Source of the DNA: Rhodococcus sp. CH91
GTDB lineage: Bacteria; Actinomycetota; Actinomycetes; Mycobacteriales; Mycobacteriaceae
Direction: 5' to 3'
Length of the DNA stretch: 64,000 nucleotides
Assembly (NCBI RefSeq): GCF_022554085.1
Contig: NZ_JAKFYR010000003.1
Span: forward strand, 416,074-480,073
A program made the position numbers and the translations under genes. Under the pieces are notes generated by a model. It made no database searches and had not been told where the DNA came from. It saw nothing but the letters and a program-made list of their open reading frames with translations. This document shows positions 16,708 to 24,030 of this stretch, piece by piece. The first letter of the stretch is position 1. Every line of letters starts with the position of its first letter.

Positions 16708-17160
16708 TCAGGGAACGAGTACGACCACCGTCTCGGCGACGAGCGCCGGACGTTCCGAGCCCTCGATCTCGACGGTGTAACCGACGACGAGATTCGCTCC
16801 CTTCGCGGTGCGCTCGAGCGACTTGAATTCGGCGGCGGCGCGGATCCTCGAACCGACGGGCACCGGCGCGGGGAAGCGCACCTTGTTGCTGCCGTAGTTG
16901 ACCTTCATCTTCACACCTTCGAGCGAGAAGATCGACGCGCCGAGCACCGGCAGCAACGACAGCGTCAGATAGCCGTGGGCGATGGTCGTGCCGTACGGGC
17001 CGTCCTTCGCGCGCTCGGGATCCACGTGGATCCACTGGTGGTCGCCGGTGGCCTCGGCGAACAGGTTCACCCGGTCCTGGCCGATCTCGAGCCAGTCGCT
17101 GCGGCCGATCTGCTCGCCCACTGCCTTCTCGACTTCGTCGATCCCGTTGAAAACACGCAT
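16708..17160 (-). CDS. MaoC family (R)-specific enoyl-CoA hydratase
   Basis: A 150-residue single hotdog-domain hydratase. FAEATGDHQWIHVDPERA carries the catalytic Asp and His of hydratase 2, followed by PYGTTIAHGYLTLSL, the hotdog helix. It would add water to an enoyl-CoA to form the (R)-3-hydroxyacyl-CoA. It is the last gene of the FadE-GntR-MaoC operon, 41 bp after the regulator stop. Size and motifs match the single-domain NodN/MaoC-like group of mycobacteria. Confidence 0.88.
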   Translation of the reverse strand: MRVFNGIDEVEKAVGEQIGRSDWLEIGQDRVNLFAEATGDHQWIHVDPERAKDGPYGTTIAHGYLTLSLLPVLGASIFSLEGVKMKVNYGSNKVRFPAPVPVGSRIRAAAEFKSLERTAKGANLVVGYTVEIEGSERPALVAETVVVLVP

Positions 17161-17201
17161 TGTTGCTCCTGTGATGTGTGGCCGTGCAGGTGTGGCGGCG
17201 G

Positions 17202-17978
17202 TCAGCGACCGGCTCGCCGGAGAGTGACGCGATAGGTGTAGTGCTCGGGCAGAAAGTAACTCACCGACAGCTCCGTGGGTACCCCTGCTTCGTTCGAATA
17301 CAACCGGTCGACGCGCAGCAGAGGGTGCCCCACCGCGCAATCGAGTTCCCGTGCGACCTGTTCGGTTGCGGCCGCGACCGTGATCGACTGCGCGGCTTCG
17401 ACGATGGGGCTGTCGAGATGGGGTTCGAGCAGTCCGATCACCGTGTTCCGGCTCGACGCGCCGGCGCGGAGTTCGGGCGCGTCGAGTACGTGCGCGGCGA
17501 CCCGGTCGGGCAGATGGATCGTCGTGAGCACGAACGGGATTCCGTCGTGCACGCGTCGCAGCACCACCGTGTACAGCAAGTCGGTGTCGAGCCGGAGACG
17601 GCTGGCGGCGTCGATGTCCACCCCGCGTCGCAGCGGTGAGACGATCTGCATGAGGGTGTCGGCCGACAGGGCTAGCAGATCCTCGATCGAGCCGAGTTGG
17701 CGTCGATAGCGCCGGCCCGCCTCGTTCGCGAAGGTCCCCCTCCCGGGGACCCGGTAGACGATGCCGTCGACCACGAGGTCCTGGAACGCGCGACGCACCG
17801 TCTGCCGGCTCACGCCGTGCTCTTCGGCGAGTTCGGCTTCCGTGGGCAGGCGCGTGCCGTCACTGTAGTGACCCGCGTCCACGGCGTCGCGGAGCCGGCG
17901 CGCGAGTTGCGCGTAGGCCGGTTCCGTCTCCCGCACCTTGTCGTCCACGACGGACCGATCCTGACGGCCGGCCGTCAC
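17202..17978 (-). CDS. GntR/HutC family regulator with UTRA domain
   Basis: A 258-residue regulator. The winged helix lies at about residues 20-85 (LPTEAELAEEHGVSRQTVRR and VYRVPGRGTFA) and is followed by a UTRA ligand-binding domain with LLYTVVLRRVHDGIPFVLTT. HutC-type proteins release DNA when they bind a pathway metabolite. The GTG start overlaps the acyl-CoA dehydrogenase stop by 4 bp. The likely targets are its own operon and the divergent citE-maoC operon, since identical 12-bp sequences sit near both starts (19172 and 19297). Confidence 0.88.
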   Translation of the reverse strand: MTAGRQDRSVVDDKVRETEPAYAQLARRLRDAVDAGHYSDGTRLPTEAELAEEHGVSRQTVRRAFQDLVVDGIVYRVPGRGTFANEAGRRYRRQLGSIEDLLALSADTLMQIVSPLRRGVDIDAASRLRLDTDLLYTVVLRRVHDGIPFVLTTIHLPDRVAAHVLDAPELRAGASSRNTVIGLLEPHLDSPIVEAAQSITVAAATEQVARELDCAVGHPLLRVDRLYSNEAGVPTELSVSYFLPEHYTYRVTLRRAGR

Positions 17979-19126
17979 AGCCCGCCGCGTGCGACGAGCT
18001 GACTCGCGATGACATTGCGCTGGATCTCGTTCGTGCCCTCACCGACGATCATCAGCGGCGCGTCGCGGAAGTACCGTTCGACGTCGTATTCGGTGGAGTA
18101 GCCGTATCCACCGTGGATGCGCACCGCGTTCAGGGCGATCTCCATCGCGACCTCCGAGCAGTACAGCTTCGCCATGCCGGCTTCCATGTCGCAGCGTTCA
18201 CCGCTGTCGTACTTCTCCGCCGCGTACCGCGTCAGCTGCCGCGCCGCGGTGAGCTTGGTGGCCATCTCCGCCAGATAGTTGCCGATCGACTGGTGCTTCC
18301 AGATCGGCTGACCGAAACTCTCACGCTGCTGGGCGTACGCGAGCGAATCTTCGAGCGCCGCGGCCGCGACACCGAGCGCACGCGAGGCCACCTGCAGCCG
18401 TCCCGTCTCGAGCCCCTTCATCATGTGCCCGAAGCCCTTGCCCGGCTCCCCACCGAGGATCGCGTCGGCGGAGATGCGGTAGCCGTCGAAGCTCAGCTCG
18501 CACGATTCGACGCCCTTGTAGCCGAGCTTGGGCAGATCACGCGAGACGGTCAGACCCGGGCCGTGCTCGACGAGGACCACGGAGATGCCCTTGTGACGCG
18601 GCTGGGCGGTGGGATCGGTCTTGCACAGCAGGGCGATCAGCCCCGAGCGGCGCGCGTTGGTGATCCACGTCTTCGCGCCGTTGATCACCAGCTCGTCCCC
18701 GTCGCGCTTGGCGGTGGTCGTCATCGCCTGCAGGTCCGAGCCCCCACCGGGCTCGGTCAGCGCCATCGTCGCCCGGATCTCGCCGGTCGCGAGCCTGGGC
18801 AGATAGGTGCTCTTCTGCTCCTCGGTACCGAACAGGGTCAGCAGTTTCGCCACGACGGTGTGCCCACCCATCGCACCCGACAGCGACATCCATCCGCGGG
18901 CGAGTTCCTCCGTGACCTGCACGTAGCACGGCATCGACACCGGGGACCCGCCGTATTCCTCCGGCACGGCGAGCCCGTAGATGCCGATCTGCTTCATCTG
19001 CTCGATCCACTTCTCCGGGTACTCGTTCGCGTGCTCGACCTCCTGCACCGACGGCTTGACCTCCCGATCGATGAAGTCGCGGACGGTCTTGACGAGAAAA
19101 GTCTCTTCGTCGTTCAGGTGGGTCAC
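17975..19126 (-). CDS. acyl-CoA dehydrogenase
   Basis: A 383-residue acyl-CoA dehydrogenase with all the usual marks: FIDREVKP in the first helices, MALTEPGGGSDLQAM, INGAKTWITNA, and the C-terminal RIHGGYGYSTEYDVERYFRD and GEGTNEIQRN. Glu before Gly-Thr is at the position of the catalytic base of medium/short-chain enzymes, unlike the enzyme at 2999. The GTG start at 19126 was chosen because GGAGGA lies 8 bases upstream and because the sequence before it has no family similarity. First gene of the GntR operon. In context with CitE and MaoC proteins it may oxidise a branched or dicarboxylic acyl-CoA. Confidence 0.9.
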   Translation of the reverse strand: MTHLNDEETFLVKTVRDFIDREVKPSVQEVEHANEYPEKWIEQMKQIGIYGLAVPEEYGGSPVSMPCYVQVTEELARGWMSLSGAMGGHTVVAKLLTLFGTEEQKSTYLPRLATGEIRATMALTEPGGGSDLQAMTTTAKRDGDELVINGAKTWITNARRSGLIALLCKTDPTAQPRHKGISVVLVEHGPGLTVSRDLPKLGYKGVESCELSFDGYRISADAILGGEPGKGFGHMMKGLETGRLQVASRALGVAAAALEDSLAYAQQRESFGQPIWKHQSIGNYLAEMATKLTAARQLTRYAAEKYDSGERCDMEAGMAKLYCSEVAMEIALNAVRIHGGYGYSTEYDVERYFRDAPLMIVGEGTNEIQRNVIASQLVARGGL

Positions 19127-19171
19127 GGGGCGGTCCTCCGCTCGGAACGGGCCACACGGACCCGGAAACTT

Positions 19172-19183
19172 TGTACGGCCATT
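19172..19183. promoter_or_regulatory. candidate GntR site, minus-strand side
   Basis: The 12-mer TGTACGGCCATT lies 46 bp upstream of the acyl-CoA dehydrogenase start. Its exact reverse complement recurs at 19297-19308, near the divergent citE start, so the intergenic region holds one copy facing each gene. Exact 12-base matches in a 223-bp spacer are unlikely by chance and suggest a shared binding site or promoter element. Confidence 0.55.
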
Positions 19184-19296
19184 TTGTGGACGGGATCCAC
19201 GCCTTGTCAATGCAGGAACCTCCATTCGCCGCAACGATTTCAGAGTTTCCGTCGATCCGGGCGACTACGGCTGCCTATAGGTGGCAACCGGTCGGG

Positions 19297-19308
19297 AATG
19301 GCCGTACA
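19297..19308. promoter_or_regulatory. candidate GntR site, plus-strand side
   Basis: AATGGCCGTACA is the exact reverse complement of the element at 19172-19183 and sits 42 bp before the GTG of the CitE-like gene. The distances of the two copies to their respective start codons (46 and 42 bp) are nearly equal, which supports a symmetrical control region for the two divergent operons. Confidence 0.55.
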
Positions 19309-19349
19309 TTCAGCGCCGTCATTGCCGACCGAACTCCACGAGGTCCTCC

Positions 19350-20201
19350 GTGTCTTCCGAGCAACACCCCCGCCGGCGCGCCGTTCTCGTCGCCCCCGGC
19401 TCCGACGAACGCAAAGCCGGCAAGGCTCTCGCCTCCGCCGCCGACGAAGTGGTCCTCGACCTCGAGGACGCCGTCACCGCGGCGCAGAAGGACGCCGCCC
19501 GCGAGCTCGTGGCGTCCCTGGTCCGCCGGCACGGCGGTGAGCGGACCGTCTCGGTGCGCATCAACGGGCGTGGCACCGTCTGGTTCGAGGACGACCTGCG
19601 CGCCTGCGCCGCACTCGCCGGTGACCTCGCCTCGATCGTGATCCCCAAGGTCGAGAGCGTCGCCGACCTCGTCGAGGCCGATCGCATCCTCGGAACGGAT
19701 GCGCCGGTCCCGGTGCAGGCACTCATCGAGACCCCGTCGGGGGTTCAGCGCATCGACGAGATCGTCACGGGGCCGAGGATGGCCGGGGTGATCATCGGCT
19801 ACGCCGATCTCGGTGCCGCTCTGGGCCGCGCCTCCACCGCCGCACCCGAGCACTGGCTGTACGTGCAGGACCGCGTGCTGCACGCAGCTCGTGCCGCCGG
19901 AGTGCAAGCCGTCGACGGGCCGTTCCTCGGCATCGCCGACGACGACGCCTTCCGCCGCTCGGCGCAGTGGGTCGCCGATCTCGGATTCGACGGCAAGTGG
20001 GTCATCCATCCCGCACAGATCACCTCTGCGGCTTCGGCATTCACCCCGACCGGCGACCAGGTGGAGGCCGCGCGGAAAGTGCTGGCCGCGCTCGAGGAAG
20101 CCGAGTGCCGCGGCGCCGGGGCCGCTCAGCTCGACGGCCGGATGCTCGACGAGGCCGTCGCCGTCGCCGCCCGCCGTATCCTGTCGAAGATCGGAGCCTG
20201 A
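19350..20201 (+). CDS. CitE-like CoA-ester lyase (HpcH/HpaI family)
   Basis: A 283-residue TIM-barrel lyase of the citrate lyase beta / malyl-CoA lyase family, which cleaves 3-hydroxyacyl-CoA esters by retro-Claisen chemistry with Mg2+. RAVLVAPGSDERKAGKA starts the first strand; VVLDLEDAV carries the metal-linked acidic residues; VRING, IPKVES and ALIETPSG follow, with WVIHPAQI near the end. The GTG at 19350 has GAGG upstream. With the following MaoC-type hydratase it resembles pathways that hydrate mesaconyl- or itaconyl-CoA and cleave the product, as for Rv2498c-type (S)-citramalyl-CoA lyase. The exact substrate is inferred. Confidence 0.85.
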   Translation: MSSEQHPRRRAVLVAPGSDERKAGKALASAADEVVLDLEDAVTAAQKDAARELVASLVRRHGGERTVSVRINGRGTVWFEDDLRACAALAGDLASIVIPKVESVADLVEADRILGTDAPVPVQALIETPSGVQRIDEIVTGPRMAGVIIGYADLGAALGRASTAAPEHWLYVQDRVLHAARAAGVQAVDGPFLGIADDDAFRRSAQWVADLGFDGKWVIHPAQITSAASAFTPTGDQVEAARKVLAALEEAECRGAGAAQLDGRMLDEAVAVAARRILSKIGA

Positions 20202-20206
20202 GAACA

Positions 20207-21202
20207 ATGACCACCTCGTACGTCGGCGGACCGTATTTCGACGAACTGACCGTCGGGCAGGTCTTCGACACCGCCCCCGCCGTGACGCTCACGGAGGGTC
20301 TCGCCGCAGTGCACCAGAGCATTCTCGGTGACCGCCTGCGACTTCCGCTCGACAAGCATCTCTCGGTCGCTGTCGCGGGCGGGCCCGTCGCCCACGCCGG
20401 CTTCGTCACCGACATCGCCATCGGCCAGTCCACCCTCGTCACCCATCACGTCAAGGCCAATCTCTTCTACCGCGGCCTGCGCTTCCGCCGCTTCCCGCAC
20501 ATCGGCGACACGCTCTACACCACCACCGAAGTGGTGGGGCTGAAGGAGAATTCGGCCAAGTCCGGTCGCAGGCCCACCGGTCTCGCCGCGCTGCGCGTGA
20601 ACACCGTCGACCAGGACGGCAACACCGTCCTCGACTTCTACCGCTGCGCGATGCTGCCGCTGAGCGAGAACCCCGATCCGAACCGCGTCGTGCACTCGGA
20701 CGACCTGTCGGCCATCGGCCCGCAGGACGAACCTCAGTGGACAGCGCCCGCGGACTGGGATCTGGGCGTCTACCGGTCGAAGGTGCCGGGTGCACACTTC
20801 GATCCGGCCCTCACCGGCGCCGTGCTGCGGTTCAGCGGCGACGTCGTCTCGAGCGCACCGGAACTCGCGCGCCTGAGCCTGAACATCGCGGCGACGCATC
20901 ACGACGAGCGGGTCGGCGCGTCGGGTCGTCTCGTCTACGGCGGCCACACCATCGGCCTGGCGTTCTCCCAGGCGACGCGCGCCCTGCCGAACCTCGTGAC
21001 GGTGCTGGGCTGGAAGTCGTGTGACCATACCGGCCCGGTGCAGGAAGGCGACACCCTCACCAGCGACCTGCACGTCGAATCCGCGGAGCCGCTCGCCGGG
21101 AGTGGAGGTGTGCTGAACCTGCGATCGCTCGTCTACGCGAATCGCGGTGGCACCGAACCGGAACCCGTGCTGGACTGGCGGTTCACCGCACTCATGGCCT
21201 GA
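20207..21202 (+). CDS. two-domain MaoC-type dehydratase, mesaconyl/itaconyl-CoA hydratase-like
   Basis: A 331-residue protein with two hotdog halves. The first begins GGPYFDELTVGQVFDTAPAV and contains FRRFPHIGDTLYTTTEVVGL. The second has LVYGGHTIGLAFSQATRALP and DHTGPVQEGDTL. The GHTIGLA stretch holds the hydratase-type His. This layout matches mesaconyl-CoA hydratase (Meh/Mch-like) proteins that are commonly linked to CitE-like lyases. It starts 5 bp after the lyase stop, so the two act together. In this pairing an unsaturated C5 dicarboxyl-CoA would be hydrated and then split to acetyl-CoA and a 2-oxoacid. Confidence 0.82.
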   Translation: MTTSYVGGPYFDELTVGQVFDTAPAVTLTEGLAAVHQSILGDRLRLPLDKHLSVAVAGGPVAHAGFVTDIAIGQSTLVTHHVKANLFYRGLRFRRFPHIGDTLYTTTEVVGLKENSAKSGRRPTGLAALRVNTVDQDGNTVLDFYRCAMLPLSENPDPNRVVHSDDLSAIGPQDEPQWTAPADWDLGVYRSKVPGAHFDPALTGAVLRFSGDVVSSAPELARLSLNIAATHHDERVGASGRLVYGGHTIGLAFSQATRALPNLVTVLGWKSCDHTGPVQEGDTLTSDLHVESAEPLAGSGGVLNLRSLVYANRGGTEPEPVLDWRFTALMA

Positions 21203-21227
21203 GAGACATCCGGCGCCGGGATCGCCG

Positions 21228-21641
21228 TCACGTGTCGACTCGCTCGACCAGACGCTCGTAGCGCTGTCGCGCCGCCTGGGCGCTTCCCAGACCGAGCCCG
21301 AATGCGATCTGCTGCCAGGTCATCCCGCGTTCACGGGCGATGCGCAGCATCAGCGCCTCGAGTTGGTCCATCTCGGCGCGCGCTTTCGGGACGAGCCCCA
21401 GCGCGGCGACCACGTCGGCGTCGTCGACCTCCGGTTCGTCGGGCTCCGGAGTGTGCACACCGCCGGCCAGCGCGGCGACGATACGGACGGCACCCAGCGG
21501 GTCGAGCATCTCCGGATGCGCTTGGCGGGCGCGTCGTTCCGGGGTGCTGCCGTGCCGTTCGGTGATACGGAACAATCCCGCGTACTCGCGGTGTGCACGT
21601 TCGCGACTCGGGTTCGGTGGGGTGAAACCTTCCTCGGACAT
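21228..21641 (-). CDS. small DNA-binding protein, HTH-containing
   Basis: A 137-residue protein with an acidic middle (EPDEPEVDDADVV) and a C-terminal helix-turn-helix-like region, MTWQQIAFGLGLGSAQAARQ, of the type seen in short actinobacterial DNA-binding proteins of unknown role. I do not recognise a named gene. The ATG at 21641 has CTGGAG upstream and sits 15 bp from a perfect 35-bp palindrome (21656-21690), which may be its own operator. It is downstream of the enoyl-CoA hydratase gene on the same strand and converges on the MaoC gene. Confidence 0.72.
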   Translation of the reverse strand: MSEEGFTPPNPSRERAHREYAGLFRITERHGSTPERRARQAHPEMLDPLGAVRIVAALAGGVHTPEPDEPEVDDADVVAALGLVPKARAEMDQLEALMLRIARERGMTWQQIAFGLGLGSAQAARQRYERLVERVDT

Positions 21642-21655
21642 GACTCCAGGGTGGC

Positions 21656-21690
21656 CTGTGAACATTCTGTTGTCAACAGAATGTTCACAG
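21656..21690. promoter_or_regulatory. perfect 35-bp palindrome, candidate operator
   Basis: Two 17-base arms, CTGTGAACATTCTGTTG and CAACAGAATGTTCACAG, are exact reverse complements around a single T. This is far longer symmetry than any other site in the window. It lies in the 57-bp gap between the enoyl-CoA hydratase stop (21699) and the start of the small HTH protein (21641). No T-run follows either arm, so it is a poor intrinsic terminator, but the hairpin could still stop or stabilise the upstream mRNA. Confidence 0.75.
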
Positions 21691-21698
21691 ATGGAGGC

Positions 21699-22748
21699 TC
21701 ATCCTTCCCGGATCTCGTCCACCAGCCCCCACTCGAGTGCGCGCGAGACGTCGAGGGGCGCGGCGGTGACGAACAGGTGCAGCGAGCGCCATCTGCCGAT
21801 CCGCCGCGGGATGCTGACCGTGCCGCCGGCTCCCGGGACGAGCCCCATCGAGACCTCGGGAAGACGGAAGACGGTACCGGGAGCGGCGACCACCCGTCCC
21901 GCGAAAGCCGGGATCTCGATGCCCGCTCCGATGCAGTGACCGTGCAACCGCGCCTCGATGCGGTCGGCGAGACGCGCGACGAGTCGGCCCGCTCCCCCAC
22001 GGGTACGAACGAGATGCGCGAGCGTGATGTCGGGAGTGCGTCCGAATTCGTCCAGGTCGCCGCCCGCACAGAACGACGAGCCCGCGCCGTCGAGCATCAC
22101 CCGGTCGATGCTGTCGTCGAGCAATGCGAGACGCAGTGCGTCCACGAGGGCGTCACGCAGCACCGTGCCGTAGGCGTTGCGGCGCTCGGGACGGTTGAGG
22201 GTGATCCGCAGACTGTCACCCTCCCGTGCGACCAGCACCGGTTCGTCGGCCGGCGGCGGCAGGGGACGCGGCCCGCGGTCGGCGAGCCAGGCAGCGAATT
22301 CCGGCCCTCCCTGCAGGGTCGAATAGGCGAACGACTCCACATCGATCGCTTCGGCCACCGGGAGCGTCGCCGAGGCACGCACGACCTGGCGGGCGACGAG
22401 CGCGGCCTGCGGATTCCGCTCGACGGCCTCGGCGAATTCTGCGATGCCCGCATCCGGGTCCGATACCTCCACCACGCCGCGGGACGGAGCCACACGCGCG
22501 TAGGTGAGATCGAGGGCATCGATCAACGGATGCAGGTCGGCACGGATCTCACGGGTCGCGCGGCCGACCAGAATCCGGTCGGTCAGTGACGCCTGCTCGA
22601 CCGCAACCTCGACGTTCTCGGTGTCGTCGTCGAGATCCACGACGATCATCGGCCGGACCGCGACACCGCCGTCACCCAGAAGAGGCTCCCCTGCCGCACC
22701 CCTCGCGAGTTCCGCAACAGAAAGGGTGGCCACTCGTGCCGTATCCAT
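21699..22748 (-). CDS. enoyl-CoA hydratase/isomerase with degenerate N-terminal crotonase-like domain
   Basis: A 349-residue protein, about 90 residues longer than normal crotonases. The C-terminal part (from about residue 145, LRITLNRPERRNAYGTVLRD) is a proper crotonase domain with DGAGSSFCAGGDLDEF for the oxyanion hole, GHCIGAGIEIPAFA with a candidate catalytic Glu, and VPGAGGT. The first 130 residues (MIVVDLDDD, then PQAALVARQVVRASATLPVAEA and EFAAWLADRG) resemble the later half of a decayed crotonase domain and may serve oligomerisation. The ATG at 22748 is divergent from the CoA transferase gene, 58 bp away. Confidence 0.82.
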   Translation of the reverse strand: MDTARVATLSVAELARGAAGEPLLGDGGVAVRPMIVVDLDDDTENVEVAVEQASLTDRILVGRATREIRADLHPLIDALDLTYARVAPSRGVVEVSDPDAGIAEFAEAVERNPQAALVARQVVRASATLPVAEAIDVESFAYSTLQGGPEFAAWLADRGPRPLPPPADEPVLVAREGDSLRITLNRPERRNAYGTVLRDALVDALRLALLDDSIDRVMLDGAGSSFCAGGDLDEFGRTPDITLAHLVRTRGGAGRLVARLADRIEARLHGHCIGAGIEIPAFAGRVVAAPGTVFRLPEVSMGLVPGAGGTVSIPRRIGRWRSLHLFVTAAPLDVSRALEWGLVDEIREG

Positions 22749-22806
22749 ATGGTCCGTCCTTGTACTCTTCCAAGCCCCATCCGGCACGGAATGTAACATC
22801 ACCGGC

Positions 22807-24030
22807 GTGGCCACCGACCTCGCCGCGGACCCGGTACGCGACTGGGCGGACAGCGGAATTGCTTCTCTGACCGGCAGAGTCGACGGCCCGCCGCTCCTTC
22901 CCCCCGGACACGCCGCGACCGTCGCCCGGGAGCTGTCGGCATCGATCCGCGTGACGTCGAGCGGAGCCGTCGAGGTCGACGGTGCGGCCCTGTTGTCCGA
23001 ACGTGCGGCCTTCACAGGTCACCGCCGTGCCGGGGCGGTGTCGGCCGGAGGTGCGTGCCGCCTGCTGCCGACCGTCGACGGATGGGCGGCCGTCTCCTGT
23101 GCGCGTCCCGACGATCCGCTGCTGCTCGGCGCTCTGATCGAAGCTGAGATCCCGGACGATCCGTGGCCCGCTGTCGCCGGCTGGCTCGTCGAACACACCG
23201 GGGCCGAACTCGCCGAGCGCGCCGAGATGCTCGGGATCGCTGCCGGGCCGGTCGCGCCGTCTCCGGCCGCTCTCCCGGCCCCGGCGGCCCCGCGGCCGGT
23301 CGACGGACTGCTCGTCGTCGACTTCAGCGCCCTGTGGGCCGGCCCCCTGTGCGCGCACCTGCTCGGCCTCGCCGGGGCACGGGTGGTCAAGGTCGAGACA
23401 CCCTCGCGACCCGACGGTGCGCGTCGAGGCAATCCGGACTTCTACCGACTGCTGCACAGCGGGCACGAGTCCGTGGTGCTCGATCCGCACGACGGGAGAC
23501 AGCGCCGCGAACTCGCGGAGCTGGTGGCCGCCGCGGACATCGTGATCGAGGCCTCGCGACCACGAGCGCTGGCCGGTTTCGGTCTCGACGCCCGGGAGGC
23601 GGTGGACGAGGGTACGACCTGGATCTCGATCACCGCCCACGGGCGAGCATCGCACCGGGTGGGTTTCGGTGACGACATCGCCGCATCCGCCGGTCTGATC
23701 GCCTACGACGCCGACGGTCCCGTCTTCGTGGGCGACGCGATCGCCGATCCCCTGACCGGGCTCACCGCCGCCGCGCTGGCAATGTCGGCACCCGCCGGCG
23801 GAGGCGGGATGCTGTGGGACATTCCGATGTCCGGGGTCGTCGCGGCGACCCTCGACCGTCCGGCGAGTATCGCGCAGCCGGCCGTCCGCGAGGGCGGGCG
23901 GTGGGTTCTGCAAGCAGCCTCGGGAACCGTCCCGGTCGCCGAGCCCCGCCGGCGCGAGATCTGCGGTGAGGCACCCGAGTCCGGACGCGACACGACGCGT
24001 GTCCTCGCCGAACTCGGGATCAGGTCGTGA
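22807..24030 (+). CDS. CaiB/BaiF-type (family III) CoA transferase
   Basis: A 407-residue protein of the family III CoA transferases, which move CoA between carboxylic acids. The recognisable core begins about residue 170: GLLVVDFSALWAGPLCAHLL, then GARVVKVETPSRPDGAR, and DIVIEASRPRALAGFGLD. The first 160 residues are a diverged copy or linker region with an Ala/Pro-rich junction, so the molecule may be a fused, partly degenerate double protein. The GTG at 22807 is used. It overlaps the amidohydrolase gene by 4 bp. The CoA acceptor is unknown. Confidence 0.78.
   Translation: MATDLAADPVRDWADSGIASLTGRVDGPPLLPPGHAATVARELSASIRVTSSGAVEVDGAALLSERAAFTGHRRAGAVSAGGACRLLPTVDGWAAVSCARPDDPLLLGALIEAEIPDDPWPAVAGWLVEHTGAELAERAEMLGIAAGPVAPSPAALPAPAAPRPVDGLLVVDFSALWAGPLCAHLLGLAGARVVKVETPSRPDGARRGNPDFYRLLHSGHESVVLDPHDGRQRRELAELVAAADIVIEASRPRALAGFGLDAREAVDEGTTWISITAHGRASHRVGFGDDIAASAGLIAYDADGPVFVGDAIADPLTGLTAAALAMSAPAGGGGMLWDIPMSGVVAATLDRPASIAQPAVREGGRWVLQAASGTVPVAEPRRREICGEAPESGRDTTRVLAELGIRS

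Noticed and set aside
21656-21690. TTGACA at the centre of the 35-bp palindrome as a -35 element
   Set aside because: No TANNNT-like -10 lies 16-19 bp downstream on the minus strand.
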